Shown: positions 30,969 through 43,069 of the stretch, in pieces | Layout: each line of letters starts with the position of its first letter | How positions within the stretch are numbered: the stretch's first letter is position 1 | NCBI GenBank assembly: GCA_033675265.1 | Contig: JAUJYZ010001583.1 | Location: 469,501 to 533,500, forward strand | Direction of reading: 5' to 3' | Source of the DNA: Actinostola sp. cb2023 | Lineage: Eukaryota; Cnidaria; Anthozoa; Actiniaria; Actinostolidae | Length of the DNA: 64,000 nt | Translations under genes and position numbers: made by a program | The notes under the pieces: generated by a model | The model's input: the letters and a program-made list of their open reading frames with translations, nothing else | Told to the model about the DNA's origin: nothing | Database searches by the model: none

Positions 30969-31914
30969 GTAAGGTGTTTTAAAAGTTGGGCTGTCCAATA
31001 AGCTTCGCGCGTTAAGAGTTTTTTTATCAATGTCAGTTGAATCCCTAATTGCTTCAACGATTATGAATTTTAAATCAGTTATATCATGGTTGTTGTTGTT
31101 GAAATGGATCGCAACTTCACAGGTCTTTTTGTTAGTTCTGATTGATGATTTGTGATTTCGAAATCTAACTTTGAACTCTGTAGAAGTTGATCCAACATAT
31201 TGGAGATTGCAACTGACACACTGAGCGACATAGATTACATTATGTGAGGTACAACCCGTGGTTTCCTTGATCTTGTAAATGTTCATCGTTGGACAATAAC
31301 CATCTCTTCTATTCTGCATATATATATTATATATACATATGTAGAATAAAGGTAAAACCAAGACACCAACTTATATATATTGTATAAAATTATATAATTT
31401 TCTCAAATTTGTAATTTTTCTAGATCGTTTTTGTTGTGAGCCAAATTGGAAACCAGTTAGTTTGTACTTACTGAATTAGCCACCCACGTGAAATAAAATA
31501 TATGTATGTATGCATGCTGTCGTAATCACTCTGTGTCTGAACTCTTTTGACAACGGCAACCAGCCAATCAGATTGCAAGATTACTCTCAGGTGTTGTAAA
31601 AAGCTTTTTGCCCAAATTGATACCGCAGCAAACGATGTAACAGTAGTTTTATCACAATAGTTTTATTGGAATAACTGTTTTCTACCAGCGTTCACTCGGG
31701 CTATGCTTTATTTTCAAGCACTATTGAAATGTACTGGGGTTAAAATACAGAGCCATACATAACCCAAAATTCAAGGGTGGGCAGTACCTCTAACAGCAAA
31801 TAAATAGATATTACTTTTTGGTATCTTTTCCGCCTTGCTAGGGGGGACAACTGCAGTATGTTTTTTGAAACATTTTACTTGTACTGAAACACTTCCATAA
31901 ACATAAATTGGCCC

Positions 31915-32112
31915 GAGCCGTAAAGCCAATAGTCCAGTTCAGAGTTCCTTTTATCTGTATCAAATCGAGTCTACGTGCGAAACCTTTCTTATGCAAATGA
32001 GTTTTCCTTTTACATGTAAAATAAAACTCATTTTCATATGAAAGGTTTCGCACGTAGACTCGTTTTGAAACAAGAGATAAAAGGAACTCGGAACTGGACT
32101 ATTTGGCTCTTG
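31915..32112. repeat. Inverted-repeat MITE
   Basis: The AGCCAATAGTCCAGTTC and GAACTGGACTATTTGGCT ends and the inner CGAGTCTACGTGCGAAACC / GGTTTCGCACGTAGACTCG are mirrored. It lies just outside the border of duplication block A. Confidence 0.75.
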
Positions 32113-32358
32113 TTAAATTTTACTTATTTTACATCGGATCTTCTAGAAGCCAGCCAATCAGAGCGCACTTTATATCATTCTTCATATCATCACTCAAGCA
32201 AGGTGTATCGCGTTGGAATAATATAATGTAGGGCAACTATTTTAGCACACAAAAGCATCAATAACTTCAATAGTTTATTCATTCAGTATTTCTCAATATA
32301 TTTTATTTCCATTGTCATGTTCAGTTTCTCATGAATGATCACACACGATGTTTTGTCT

Positions 32359-33343
32359 CTACAGAACAAATTGACAACACTTGTATTCATATCGAACTTT
32401 AGAATTGTTTTTACTACCATTTCTGCGGAGAACAAAACTCGACAAAAAGTGTTTAGCGGGACAATTCAAGCGATGCCTGTCCAAATACATGATTGGTGCA
32501 TTAGAATAGGGTTGCCATTCAGTCTCCATGTTATGGCATTTCACGTCAGCACTGTTCATCCTTCCTTGGAGGTTCGCACTTCTGGATTCTACTACTCGTA
32601 CTTTTCCTGAAAGAGACTAAGAAAGAATAGAATATTTATCGCGAGACATTTTTCAGAGAGTAGAGTAGAAAGCCACCTTGAATATAATTCCACCAATATC
32701 CCACTCATTCAAGATTTCTGACTTGGTAATCATGAGACGATTGTGTTACAGTGATAACATAATTTATCTTCACATCCACAATCTACAATTGCTTTGGACG
32801 AACAAATACACGTACAGATGGTTTACTGGGTTATTTTTCTTAAACCTTCTTAGCTAACCCACCCAACTTTGTTCCTGTATTGGGACAACGATTACCTGGT
32901 AGTTGCGTTGTAAGCTGGTGATCATTCGCCTTCCGGTGTAGATTTGTCTCTTTAGTTCATTCACCATATTGGTTACTTTGCCAAGGAGTTCACTCAATGT
33001 GGATCTCTTCTCAACTTCTGATAAAATAAAAGGAAGTCAGATTTGAAGTCTTATAAATAATAGCAGTTTATTTACGATGTGTTCAAGGCATAGGAAGCAT
33101 GTCCATCACGAGAGGAATGATTACAATTAAAGGATTTCGTGACCAAAAAAAAAAACTATTTGAACGAGGCACATGGAAAGTACAACTCTCACTGGCAACA
33201 AAATGGCTCTTCTTTAGTTGGCAGTCGAAAATTCCTTTTAAGATCTAACGTCTCGACTCACCTGCGTCCATGGCGTCTAGAGGAGCGGAAAAACAGCAAC
33301 CAAATAGGAAAGAAAAAGCGATGAAGAGGAGTAACGTCTTCAT
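32359..33343 (-). CDS. Small secreted Cys-rich protein, gene copy A
   Basis: Unknown function. Coding exons 33343-33262, 33017-32896 and 32616-32359 join in phase to 153 aa. Residues 1-20 are a clear signal peptide (MKTLLLFIAFSFLFGCCFSA, cleavage before PLDAMDA). Residues about 28-68 look helical (TLSELLGKVTNMVNELKRQI). The C-terminal domain (about 85-153) has Cys in VKCHN, LNCPA and YKCC, with MYLDRHRLNCPA and FVLRRNG-KVRYEYKCC, a Cys pattern I recall from other cnidarian secreted proteins. A TATA box (33660-33666) and probable non-coding exon (about 33636-33583, donor GTTAGT, acceptor before 33361) precede it. AATAAA is at 32302-32307. Exon 3 must use the AG before TCTCTTTCAGG, since the next AG breaks the frame. 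Confidence 0.75.
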
Positions 33344-33582
33344 TCTTCTTTGACTTGCGGACTGAAATCTTAGTGCGAAAGAAGGTAATTAGTACGTATA
33401 TATACGATGGCAAATTCAAACAGTAGTTCTATTAGAACTCGCAGGTTTCTGTCCACAATTTCAAACTATCGTCGCACTAAACAAGTTCACAACGCATACA
33501 ATTGAGTAGGCTACTGCATGTATTCCTTGCTGTTCAGATTGAGCGAACTCCACTCTAAATGAACTCATCATGTCATACTAAC

Positions 33583-33636
33583 CTCACAGATATATGTTGA
33601 ACTAGCAGTCTGTTTGCGAAACCTGGAGTTTGCTAA
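33583..33636 (-). other. Probable 5' non-coding exon of copy A
   Basis: Placed about 25-30 bp downstream of the TATA box and ending at CTGTGAG|GTTAGT. The coding exon's 5' border has a matching acceptor (GATTTCAG at 33362). The same arrangement is conserved in copies B and C. The transcription start is estimated, not observed. Confidence 0.5.
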
Positions 33637-33659
33637 ACTCAAGCACGCATGGTAGCTCC

Positions 33660-33666
33660 TTTTATA
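33660..33666 (-). promoter_or_regulatory. TATA box of copy A (TATAAAA)
   Basis: TCCTATAAAAGGAGC on the minus strand is conserved in all three copies at the same distance from the signal-peptide exon. Confidence 0.65.
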
Positions 33667-34863
33667 GGACTTCTTCGGCAAATTGCACGTGAAATTGTGC
33701 ATGAATATTCCAGTTTCTTGTTGTTCAGCAGCTTGATAAAAAACACCATTGCTCATCCAGAATCGCGAGAATAAACCCCGTGGAATAAAAAAGGTTTCTA
33801 TTGTTCAATGTCAACATTTCTTCGCATGCTCGCTGGTATATGCGCTTAATACTCACTGGATCGAGTCTAACACTGAGTAAATAACAATACTAATAATGGA
33901 CGCTGTTAAAGTCTAAGACCTCATTTTACACATAGTCTCAATATAATGCGCTTTACAAACGAGAGAGTTCTTTTTGGGACTACATATGAAAGACGAGTTA
34001 GTACGCCAGTTAGAATGTTACGGCGCCAATTTTAAGTAGGCTGTTGAATATGACTTTTTTAAGGAGTACAAAAGTGTCTAAGGACCTCGAACTGGAGTAT
34101 TCTACAGGGGATTGATTTACAATCAGTCATAATACATTTGCTTTCTTCTATTGTTAACGCTAGTAAAGGTTGCATCATATCATGCATCCCTTAGAGAATC
34201 GTAAATAGCACATTCTGTACTGAGAATCTTTGGAATATAAGACAACGAAAATCAATGTTCTTGAATGGCCGTTATTTAACGTCCCATCTGTTTGGGAGTC
34301 ACTTTGTGGTCCATTGGGAAAATACAACTTATTGGAATTAGTATCTAGTACGAATAATCGTGAGAACATGCACTGATCAGGTTTGTAGAAATTTACGTGC
34401 AGATTTGTTAAAGAATCCACTTTAAAAAGAGTCGAATTGAGATATAGTTTCTCGTCATAGACAAGGTATATGCAAATAAGCTGATAAAAAAAGAGCTAGT
34501 TAAGATATGGATTAATCCCAGTCAAACAGCTTGGTTTATACTCTTTTAAGGACGTTCGCGGTCACAATCGCGCGAGCTCTTAAAACCGGAAATCAAAATG
34601 ACCAAAAACACTTTTTTCGAAATAGTATCCATGTCTTCCTTATTTGCTTTCTACAATAGCTTTCTTAACGATTTTCAACGGCTTTTGCCTTTTGAAAAGC
34701 GCAAATAGCAGCGATTTTCAAAGAAGCGAACTCTCGTTAGTGCCCAGTCTCTCCTCGGAATTCAAAATGGCGGCCAAATTGTCGATTTTTACGGCAAAAT
34801 ATCTCGTAAATGAAGACGGTGACCTACAATCTTTTTTGCTGCTTAACATCTAGGTGCTATAAA

Positions 34864-34864
34864 G

Positions 34865-34919
<55 letters not shown>
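34864..34919. repeat. (AAT)n microsatellite
   Basis: AAT trinucleotide tract just left of the 34954-36555 element. Confidence 0.9.
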
Positions 34920-34953
34920 TGTTTATTTCTTCAATTGTGCTTATAACATTTAT

Positions 34954-36555
34954 CAGGAGCCCATAAGTAGGAGCGTCCATACGGTATTGGGTAGTGTCAC
35001 AGCGTTTTCACAAGTGTGGTTATTTTTAGAACAGTTTTACCGCGAATTTTGACCAATCAGAGAACGTTTCCGGTATGAGATGGCAGGTAAAATAAAGATG
35101 GCATCTGATAGCGACAAAGAGTATTCTTCAAATGAACTAAACTACGAATCGTCTAGTGATAGTGAGAGCAGTATTGAGTCATTCGGTACATCAGAATCAA
35201 TTGAAAGTGATAGTGGTGAAGATTGTGCTTCTAAAGGCATCCAAAGCAAGTGGTTCGAAGAACTCCAACACGAAGTGACCGACTGAGAAGCTGTTGTACA
35301 AAGTTGTAGCGTATGGATGCAAATTAGCCGAAGACTTTCAAAGACATATTTTCGTCTAAACGACTATTTCGTCAGAAAGTGAATTCATTTTATTATTGGA
35401 TGTGGTTTAGTGGTATCTTGTAATTATCGTTGTGGAGTTTGAAGATAAGGCTATTCAAAAACAAATTCGCCGAAACTGCATGATGAGCGACAAGACGACT
35501 AGTGAGTCACGAGTGAATCAAATTACAAATAAGATTGGTGAAAGTAAGCATGTCTTTTCTGTTTCCTAAAATGACTTAAAAATGGATTGTGAATATTTTT
35601 TGTGAGTCTGATTTGAAATATATTAATAAAAAAAAACACGCTTCAAGTTTTGATGTTTAATCAAAACACTTCACTGTCAATATATAAAAGTTGAGCAAAA
35701 ATGACTCAAAATTACTTTGTTTTTAAAACATTCAGTGACCTTCTTACTACGGTACTCAGTATTATGCGAACTCAGACATTCAAACAGTCGGCTGAACTTG
35801 TCAATTACTCTAGTAATCAAATTCAAAACTCAAACGAATTCAAAACTAAATACATATTCTTCGACCAAATGATCCATAATTTAGCTCAAAATCATATTTG
35901 GTTTCCATTTGGTCCGTGGGTCTTCTGACTTTTATTGAGAATCGCATTAAGAGGTTTTTGACTGGTTGAAGTAAGCCGTGCTTTGAACCATCGGCATCAA
36001 CATGTCCATGTGCTCGCGAAGAACTATCGCTTTCAATGCACCTTACTTGACTTTAACTTCGATTTTCTAACGTTTCAGAGGCACAACGCTCCATAATATG
36101 TTTGTATTTCTCCGTGAAGTAAACATGAACAGATATTTCTGATTAGAAAATACGCGTTCACATTATCTATCCACGAAACTCTGCCACGAGACCGCCATCA
36201 CTTCAATTCAAATCCTGTAAGTTCACTTCGTTCGGGAAACGCAGTCTAGAATTTTAGGTCAAGGTTCAAAGTAGCGGCCTATGGAATCCCGGGAAGTTGT
36301 TGGTATGATAAAATTAGAAATCAGACACAAAGAAAACTGGATAATTCTGACTTTTATTTGTACATTTATTCGGATCTGTCCGCCATTTTATTTCTGTCGT
36401 GAAACCGGAAATGAAACCGTTAAACCGGAAACGTTCTCTGATTGGTCAAATGACCTTCTTTCGCGGAAAAACTGTTCTAAAAATAACCACACTTGTGAAA
36501 ACGCTGTGACATAGACCCAGTATGGAGCATGGACGCTCCTACTTATGGTCTCCTG
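34954..36555. mobile_element. 1.6-kb TIR element, CAGGAGCCCATAAG ends, 7-bp TSD
   Basis: Arms of about 130 bp (CAGGAGCCCATAAGTAGGAG ... GAACGTTTCCGG) mirror the right end. Flanked by CATTTAT at 34947-34953 and 36556-36562. The target-duplication length and the CAGGnAGCCCA-like terminus relate it to the CACAGG group, though the extreme ends differ. It contains the acidic ORF 35080-35286. No full transposase frame was seen, so probably non-autonomous. Confidence 0.85.
35080..35286 (+). CDS. 68-codon acidic Ser/Glu/Asp-rich ORF in TIR element
   Basis: MAGKIKMASDSDKEYSSNEL followed by a SSDSESSIES-type acidic run and KWFEELQHEVTD. It begins right after the left arm. Acidic Ser-rich N-termini are common in DNA transposases, so this may be the remaining first exon of one. 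This is inference from position and composition only. Confidence 0.35.
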   Translation: MAGKIKMASDSDKEYSSNELNYESSSDSESSIESFGTSESIESDSGEDCASKGIQSKWFEELQHEVTD

Positions 36556-37280
36556 CATTTATATAATTACAACAAATTGAGATCTACCCAATATCAAAAA
36601 TCTATCCATATTTTTTCTTTAAAATTCGTACATGGAAAGCTTATATGATTCTTTGTAAAATCACAAAATATAAAATGGGGGTAACGATATCGTTCTCGAG
36701 ATATTACCCGATGAAAATCTTCTACGCAATTAACATGCGTGACTGCATGGCTGCGTATGCCTTCTTGGACGTGAGGAAAGAGGACTCGACCGAAATGATT
36801 CGAACCTTGATTTGATGCGCAGAAAAGATGCGCGTGAACATTAATGCGCGCGAAGCACCTTAAGACAAATAAATAGAAAGAAATAAATAATTTGCCTTTG
36901 CTTTCATGACTATAACAACAAAATGTCAACCATTCTGGTTTAGAAACGTCCCTCGTTTTCACGTGTTAGTTGAAAAAAAGCGTCAGTACAGACGCGCAAT
37001 AATGTCGCACGACACGTTTCACGATTTTATTACGGAGATATTAATTATATTTTTCATCGATCCTTCTAGAAACCAGCCAATCAAAGCGCACTTTATATCA
37101 TTATTCACATTATCACTCAAGCAAGGTGCAGTATCGCGTTGGAATAATGCAGAGCAAGTAATTTAGCACACAAAAGCATCAATAACTTCAATAGTTTATT
37201 CATTCAGTATTTCTCAAGATATCTTTATTTCCATATTCAAGTTCCGTTTCTCATGGATGATCACACACGATGTTTTGTTT

Positions 37281-38261
37281 CTACAGAACAATTTGACAAC
37301 ACTTGTATTCATATCGAACTTTAGAATTGTTTTTACTACCATTTCTGCGGAGAACAAAACTCGACAAAAAGTGTTTAGCGGGACAATTCAAGCGATGCCT
37401 GTCCAAATACATGATTGGTGCATTAGAATAGGGTTGCCATTCAGTCTCCATGTTATGGCATTTCACGAGAGCACTGTTCATCCTTCCTTGGAGGTTCGCA
37501 GTTCTGGATTCTACTACTCGTACTTTTCCTGAAAGAGACTAAGAAAGAATAGAATATTTATCGTGAGACATTTTTCAGAGAGTAGAGTAGAAAGCCACCT
37601 TGAATATAATTCCACCAATATCCCACTCATTCAAGATTTCCGACTTGGCAATCATGAGACGATTGTGTTACAGTGATTACATAATTTCTCTTCACATCCA
37701 CAATCTTCAATTGCTTTGGACGAACAAATACACGTACAGATGGTCTACTGGGTTATATTTCTTAAACCTTCTTAGTGAACCCACCCAACTTTGTTCCTGT
37801 ATTGGGACAACGATTACCTGGTAGTTGCGTTGTAAGCTGGTGATCATTCGCCTTCCGGTGTAGATTTGTCTCTTTAGTTCATTCACCATATTGGTTACTT
37901 TGCCAAGGAGTTCACTCAATGTGGATCTCTTCTCAACTTCTGATAAGGAAACAAGTCAGCATTTGAAGATTTATAAATAATAGTAGTTTATTTACGAGGT
38001 GGTCATTTTATTATAAGGCTTGGGAAGCATGTCCATCACGGGAGGAACTTACCAAAAAATTATATTAAAAAATATATATATGAACGAAGCACATGGAAAG
38101 TACAACTCTCGGGCAACAAAATGGCTCTTCTTTAGTTGGGAGTCGAAAATTCCTTTTAAGATCTAACATCTCGACTCACCTGCGTCCATGGCGTCTAGAG
38201 GAGCGGAAAAACAGCAACCAAATAGGAAAGAAAAGGCGATGAGGAGGAGTAACGTCTTCAT
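37281..38261 (-). CDS. Small secreted Cys-rich protein, gene copy B
   Basis: Tandem paralogue of copy A with the same structure: coding exons 38261-38180, 37939-37818 and 37538-37281, lengths 82, 122 and 258 nt, identical to copy A, giving 153 aa. The signal peptide is MKTLLLLIAFSFLFGCCFSA. The few visible changes include MNSALVKCHN for MNSADVKCHN and CCQIVL for CCQFVL at the end. The TATA box is at 38573-38579 and AATAAA at 37224-37229. The repeat unit of the duplication runs from about 37050 to 39230. Both copies look functional. Confidence 0.75.
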
Positions 38262-38572
38262 TCTTCTTTGACTTGCGGACTGAAATCTTAGTGCGAAAGA
38301 AGGTAATTAGTACGTATATATACGATGGCAAATTCAAACAGTAGTTCTATTAGAACTCGCAGGTTTCTGTCCACAATTTCAAACTATCGTCGCACTAAAC
38401 AAGTTCACTACGCATACAATTAAGTAGGCTAATGCACGAATTCCTTGCTGTTCAGATTGAGCGAACTCCACTCTAATTGAACATGTCATACTAACCTCAC
38501 AGATAGATGTTGAACTGGCACTCTGTTTCCGAAACCTGGAGCTTGCTAAACTCAAACACTCATGGTAGCTCC

Positions 38573-38579
38573 TTTTATA
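38573..38579 (-). promoter_or_regulatory. TATA box of copy B (TATAAAA)
   Basis: Conserved counterpart of the TATA box of copy A, in CCTATAAAAGGAGC. Confidence 0.65.
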
Positions 38580-40920
38580 GGACTTTTTCGGCAAATTGCA
38601 CGTGAAATTGTGCATGAATATTCCATTTTCTTGTTGTTCAGCACCTTGACAAAAAAAAAACACCATTGCTCATCCAGAATCGCGAGAATAAAACCCGTGA
38701 AATAAAAAAGTTTCTATTGTCCAATGTCAACATTTCTTCGCATGCTCGTTGGTATATGCGCTTAATACTGACTGGATCGAGTCTAACCGAGCAAATCACA
38801 ATACTAATAATGGATGGAATTTACATAGTCCCAATGCGCTTTACAGACGAGAGAGTTCTTTTTGGGGCTACATATGACAAGTTAGTACGTTAGTATGTTA
38901 CGCCGCCAATTTTAAGTAGGCTGTTGAATGTGACTTTTTTAAGGAGTACAAAAGTGTCTAAAGACCTCGAACTGGAGTATTCTGTAGGGGATTGATTTTA
39001 CAATCAGTCATTATTAGGATACATTTGCTTTCTTCTCAGTATTATTAGCGCTAGTAAAGGTTCTATCATCTCATCCCTTAGAGAATCCAAAACAACACAT
39101 TCTGTATTGAGAATCTTTGGAATATATGACAACGAAAATAAATATTATTGAATGGAAGATATATAACGTCCTAGCTATGCTATAAGTATATGTGCAAATT
39201 ATATTCTGGCAATTTAGAATCGCCTTTTCGCTAATCTTCGTTGGCATTGTATATCTAGTGGAGAAATATAATAATTTAAACTATCCGTTCTCTTTGATCT
39301 TGACGGGTGCAGGAACATCATATTGTAAAGGGTTGTTTAGTCAAATTCCTATGAGACAAACAAACATATTAGTGTAAGGCCGTACAATTATCAAACAAAA
39401 ACCCAATCTGGTGGCAAAAATCACAAAAATGGAATTCGCTCTAACTTTGCATATGGGTAGCCCTTGGTCTGAATATAAACGCTGTGTAGTTTGTTTGGAA
39501 AATATTTATTTGTTTGGGAGAAAATCGAAAAATACGATTTTGGCTTAATATCATAAACATTGAGCGAGTTTAAGAAGTCCAATAAATTCCAAATCAAAGT
39601 GCACTATTTGGAAAATCCAACCGGTGGGTCAAAAATAATAGTTTTTTTAGTCATGTGCCAGTGATCCAAATTTTATAATATTACAGCTACGTACTAAGAA
39701 TATGACGTAGTTTTGGAATCTTGAAAGTTTTATTTGGGCAATTAACGTTTTGCTTCTGAGAAAACTCTTTTATTCACCACTCGAAAAACATCAAAAACGG
39801 TGATTGCGTGACCGCGTGACAATTGGTAAAATAACCGTAAAATGTTTATTTCAACTTCAGAGCCATGTATAACTGTTAAACAACATACATTTTCTCTTTT
39901 TCATGCTTGTAATCCATCGGGATATTTTTGCATGACATATTATGCTGTTATGTGTGCGTTGAATATTTGACATTTGGATTCTGAAATACGGTTGAATTAT
40001 CCAGCCCTCAAAACTGTTCATAACTTGAATATTCCTTTACGATCTTGTTCCTCTACTGTTGTTAAGCGATATAGGTTAGCAAGATTTCTGGAAATATCTT
40101 CTAAACACGTTTTCGGGTCACTGTGAATATAATTTGCATAAGACCAGCATGTTGGTCAACGGTGGTCGGGATGTCTAGCAATTGATTGAAATACGCAGTA
40201 TATACACCCGGGGGGTACTTGACCCATGTTTGGGTATAGGGGTGCCGCTGAGGGTTTGAAACCCTGACACTGTGGACAAACAAATCTAAAATACCTACCC
40301 TGTCTAGGACAACACCCTCTATTTTAGGACCCTGTTTAGGACAAAGGACAAAATACACAGTCTTCTTTTACACAATTTTAACGCGTTTTGTGGAGATTTC
40401 TTGGTGTTGCAGAAAACCACAGGACGTTAGACAATGAACACTGAAGAACGAGAAGAATGAACTTGAACCAAAACAATACCCTACATACAAAGAAACCTAA
40501 CTAAGAATACAATGCAGACTGCAACACCAAGCGGAAACATCCCGTTTTATGTTGACTGATGACCTGCTATAAAAGACGGGCAAACGTCTCGGATCTCGGA
40601 TGGCTATTATAAAATACCGGTTAAAACCATATTTAACGGTTGGGATGCTCGTCGGAAATTTTGAAATTTACCCGTAAAAGGTATCCGAGTCTTTTCCAGG
40701 TGGGTGTGGCAACAAATAATTTTTACCCCTAAATTAAAAGGTACCAACTCTAAAGTGACAAAAGCTATAACTGTCATTCCGGCTGTCATTATCTTGTCTC
40801 GGATATCTTATTTACTGACAAACACCCTAAAAGGTACCGGCTTAGTCTCTTGTGGTCCTTTTAGATTTGTGACACCCTAAGAGGTACCAAATCGCGGATC
40901 TGGACCCCTAAATGGTACCT

Positions 40921-41236
40921 TATTATCACTTATTTTCGCGCGTCCTTAATTTCGCGGACATGAGGCTGTAATTTCGCGATTTTGCAGAAAAAACGTGTAT
41001 AGGGGAACTTAATTTTTGCGTTTTTTGAAATTATGATCTGGCGCAGTATACAAACATATTGTTTTGAATTGGGTAAATGATGTAACAATTCAATTCAAGA
41101 CCTCACTGCGTTGACATAAAATTTCGCGTTGTTAATTTTCGCGGTAATTATTATTCGCGAGTCTTTAATTTCGCTTTTTTTTTTTCAAACGCGAAAAACG
41201 GCGCGAAATTAAATACGCGCGAAAATAAGTGATAAT
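40921..41236. mobile_element. MITE with TTATCACTTATTTTCGCGCG ends
   Basis: Mirrored ends (ATCACTTATTTTCGCGCG and CGCGCGAAAATAAGTGAT) with AATTTCGCG-rich interior. Relative of 21965-22491. Confidence 0.7.
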
Positions 41237-41280
41237 AAGGTGAGGTATACGACGAGCATCCCAACCACTTTATATATGGG

Positions 41281-41303
41281 ACCCCCCCCCCCCCCCCCCC
41301 CCC
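41281..41303. repeat. Poly-C tract
   Basis: More than 20 consecutive C. Its length is unreliable in most assemblies. Confidence 0.85.
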
Positions 41304-41497
41304 TCCCCCGGGTAGTAGACCCAGTATATTCGTATAAGAATATCCCAACTCTCTGTTGTAAAGGCACTTGTTGATTTGCTGTTGTTGATGTTTTTATAGT
41401 GCTTCTGATAAATTTAAGAGTTGCCTTTGAAATGTGTTTAAATTAAATTTATTGCATGCGTACATACATACACATACTGTCACATCTTTATTCAGAA

Positions 41498-41995
41498 CAG
41501 TGGAACCCCGGCCTTACGGACACCCGGTTAATACGGACACCCGGTTATTACGGACACGTTGTTCTGTCCCTGGCGAAACTCATACAAATATCTATACAAT
41601 ATCATCTCTAAAATATACCTGTTTAATACGGACACCGGATAACACGGACAACGGATATTTTTTCCTGTCTCAATATGCCCATTTTCATACTAGGTGTACC
41701 CGGTCAATATGGACACTTTATTTTCCCAAAACAACGACAATGTGTAAACTGATCGCTTTTTAATCAAAATTACGCATGTTCTGTGCTTTCTCACGTTCAA
41801 CTTGTAAACTGATCGCTAATTACGTGCATTTATAGTTTCCCCACTAAAAATAAACAGATCACCAGTGTCATGCAGTCATTGGTTCCGCCAAAAATGTAAG
41901 TGACGTAAATTGACCGACCCGGTTTATATGGACACCCGATTAATAAGGACACTGCGTCTCGTCCCGATGGTGTCCGTATTAACCGGGTTCAACTG
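41498..41995. mobile_element. 498-bp pogo/Tigger-like MITE (CAGTGGAACCC ends)
   Basis: CAGTGGAACCCCGGCC and GGGTTCAACTG are inverted ends, and the interior repeats CGGACACCCGGTTAATACGG. The right flank is TA, the left is not. CAGTKGAACC termini are typical of Tigger/pogo-type elements. Confidence 0.6.
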
Positions 41996-42653
41996 TACCA
42001 GGATTTTTAGTCTTTTTACATTGCGTTCTTTAGCCTTGGCTTACATGGCTATTAGATGGCAGAAATCTTCCGATCTTATTAGGACTGCAGTGCTGCTTAT
42101 CAATATTTAATTTTTATGGCGTTTTTATTTTCACCGAACAAAATCTAACTAATCGAAATGATTGTGAGTTCGATTGGACAGGTTCGATCTTGTAGTAATC
42201 TTGTGTTCGGTAATCGCATGTTCCCAAAAGATCCGGTTCGATTCACCTTTTCCCCTCCCCTCCCCCCTCCACCTACAGCCCCTGGGTTTCCGAGGATGGG
42301 GTTCGATTCTATTCTGTTCGATCGCCAATCAAATCGCAAAACAATCGAACGATTGGGTTCGATTGGATTTAATTGATTTTTTGTTCGGTTTTATTCGATT
42401 GACTACGCCGGGAAAACAGTAGAGGAACAAGATGTAAAGGAATATTCAAGTTATGAACAGTTTTGACGGCTGGATAATTCAACCGTATTTCAGAATCCAA
42501 ATGTCAAATATTCAACGCACACATAACAGCATAATATATCATGCAAAGATATGCCGATGCATTGCAAGCATGAAAAAGAGAAAATGTATGTTGTTTAATA
42601 GTTATACATGGCTGTGAAGATAATAGAAACATTGTACGGTTATTTTACCAATT

Positions 42654-43069
42654 AGCCATTACCTAAACGAGCAGGGGACTGGGACCAAGTCCGTAAAACT
42701 AATTCAATAAGAAACTAGCAAAAATGGGCATCATTTTCTGGGAGAGCAGATCAAACTTAGCTAGTCTGGAAAGTTTGGTGAACTTCGGCTTAATATTGAC
42801 ACTGCTAGAGGGCATCAAATATGTCTATTTTTACATACAAACTCTGTAAATTTTTGACGTTGTCCAGCCAAACCATACATTCACTGTAAAATTTTGGCTG
42901 GACAACACAATTTCAAAAGTTTATAATTCCGACAGAATTCGCTCAAATCACATCAAACTTTGTACATATACTAATTTCAACATGCTGTTTCATGTCATAA
43001 GCTTAATTTCGTAATTGCATTAATTCTAATAAACTCGTTCCCAGTCCCCTGCTCGTTTAGGTAATGGCT
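42654..43069. mobile_element. 416-bp MITE, AGCCATTACCTAAACGAG ends, AATT TSD
   Basis: Ends AGCCATTACCTAAACGAGCA and mirror. Flanked by AATT at 42650-42653 and 43070-43073. The opposite arm of the host inverted repeat reads ACCAATTGTCACGC (complement at about 39812-39826), the unoccupied site. This confirms both boundaries and the 4-bp duplication. Confidence 0.92.

Larger units (their letters stand above)
30334..31361 (-). mobile_element. 5'-truncated Penelope-like retroelement (GIY-YIG end)
   Basis: The minus-strand ORF (31361-30840) carries the GIY-YIG endonuclease region typical of the C-terminus of Penelope-like elements: HNVIYVAQCVSC, NLQYVGSTSTEFKVRFRNHK, then a conserved tail with AHLGLIKGQNIDPRIGF. 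The reverse transcriptase part is absent. Downstream, a 298-bp segment is directly duplicated (30373-30670 and 30671-30968), followed by a hammerhead-like motif at the 3' end. Confidence 0.85.
40206..41315. repeat. Repeat with CCCGGGGGGTACT-type inverted ends
   Basis: ACCCGGGGGGTACTTGACCC at the left and CCCCCGGGTAGTAG at the right, with inner GGTTGGGATGCTCGTC / GACGAGCATCCCAACC. Between them are reiterated ACCCTAAAAGGTACC-like strings. It contains the MITE at about 40921-41236 and a poly-C run. Confidence 0.5.

Noticed and set aside
32335..32610. 91-aa plus-strand ORF repeated at 37257 and (minus) 60717
   Set aside because: It is the antisense frame of exon 3 of the secreted-protein gene, whose sense strand has splice sites, signal-peptide exon and in-frame indel.
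33568..33756. ORF conserved in all three duplication blocks (NFTCNLPKKSYKRSYHxCLS)
   Set aside because: It overlaps the TATA box and presumed transcription start, and a frameshift at its start varies between copies. Conservation is explained by recent duplication of promoter DNA.
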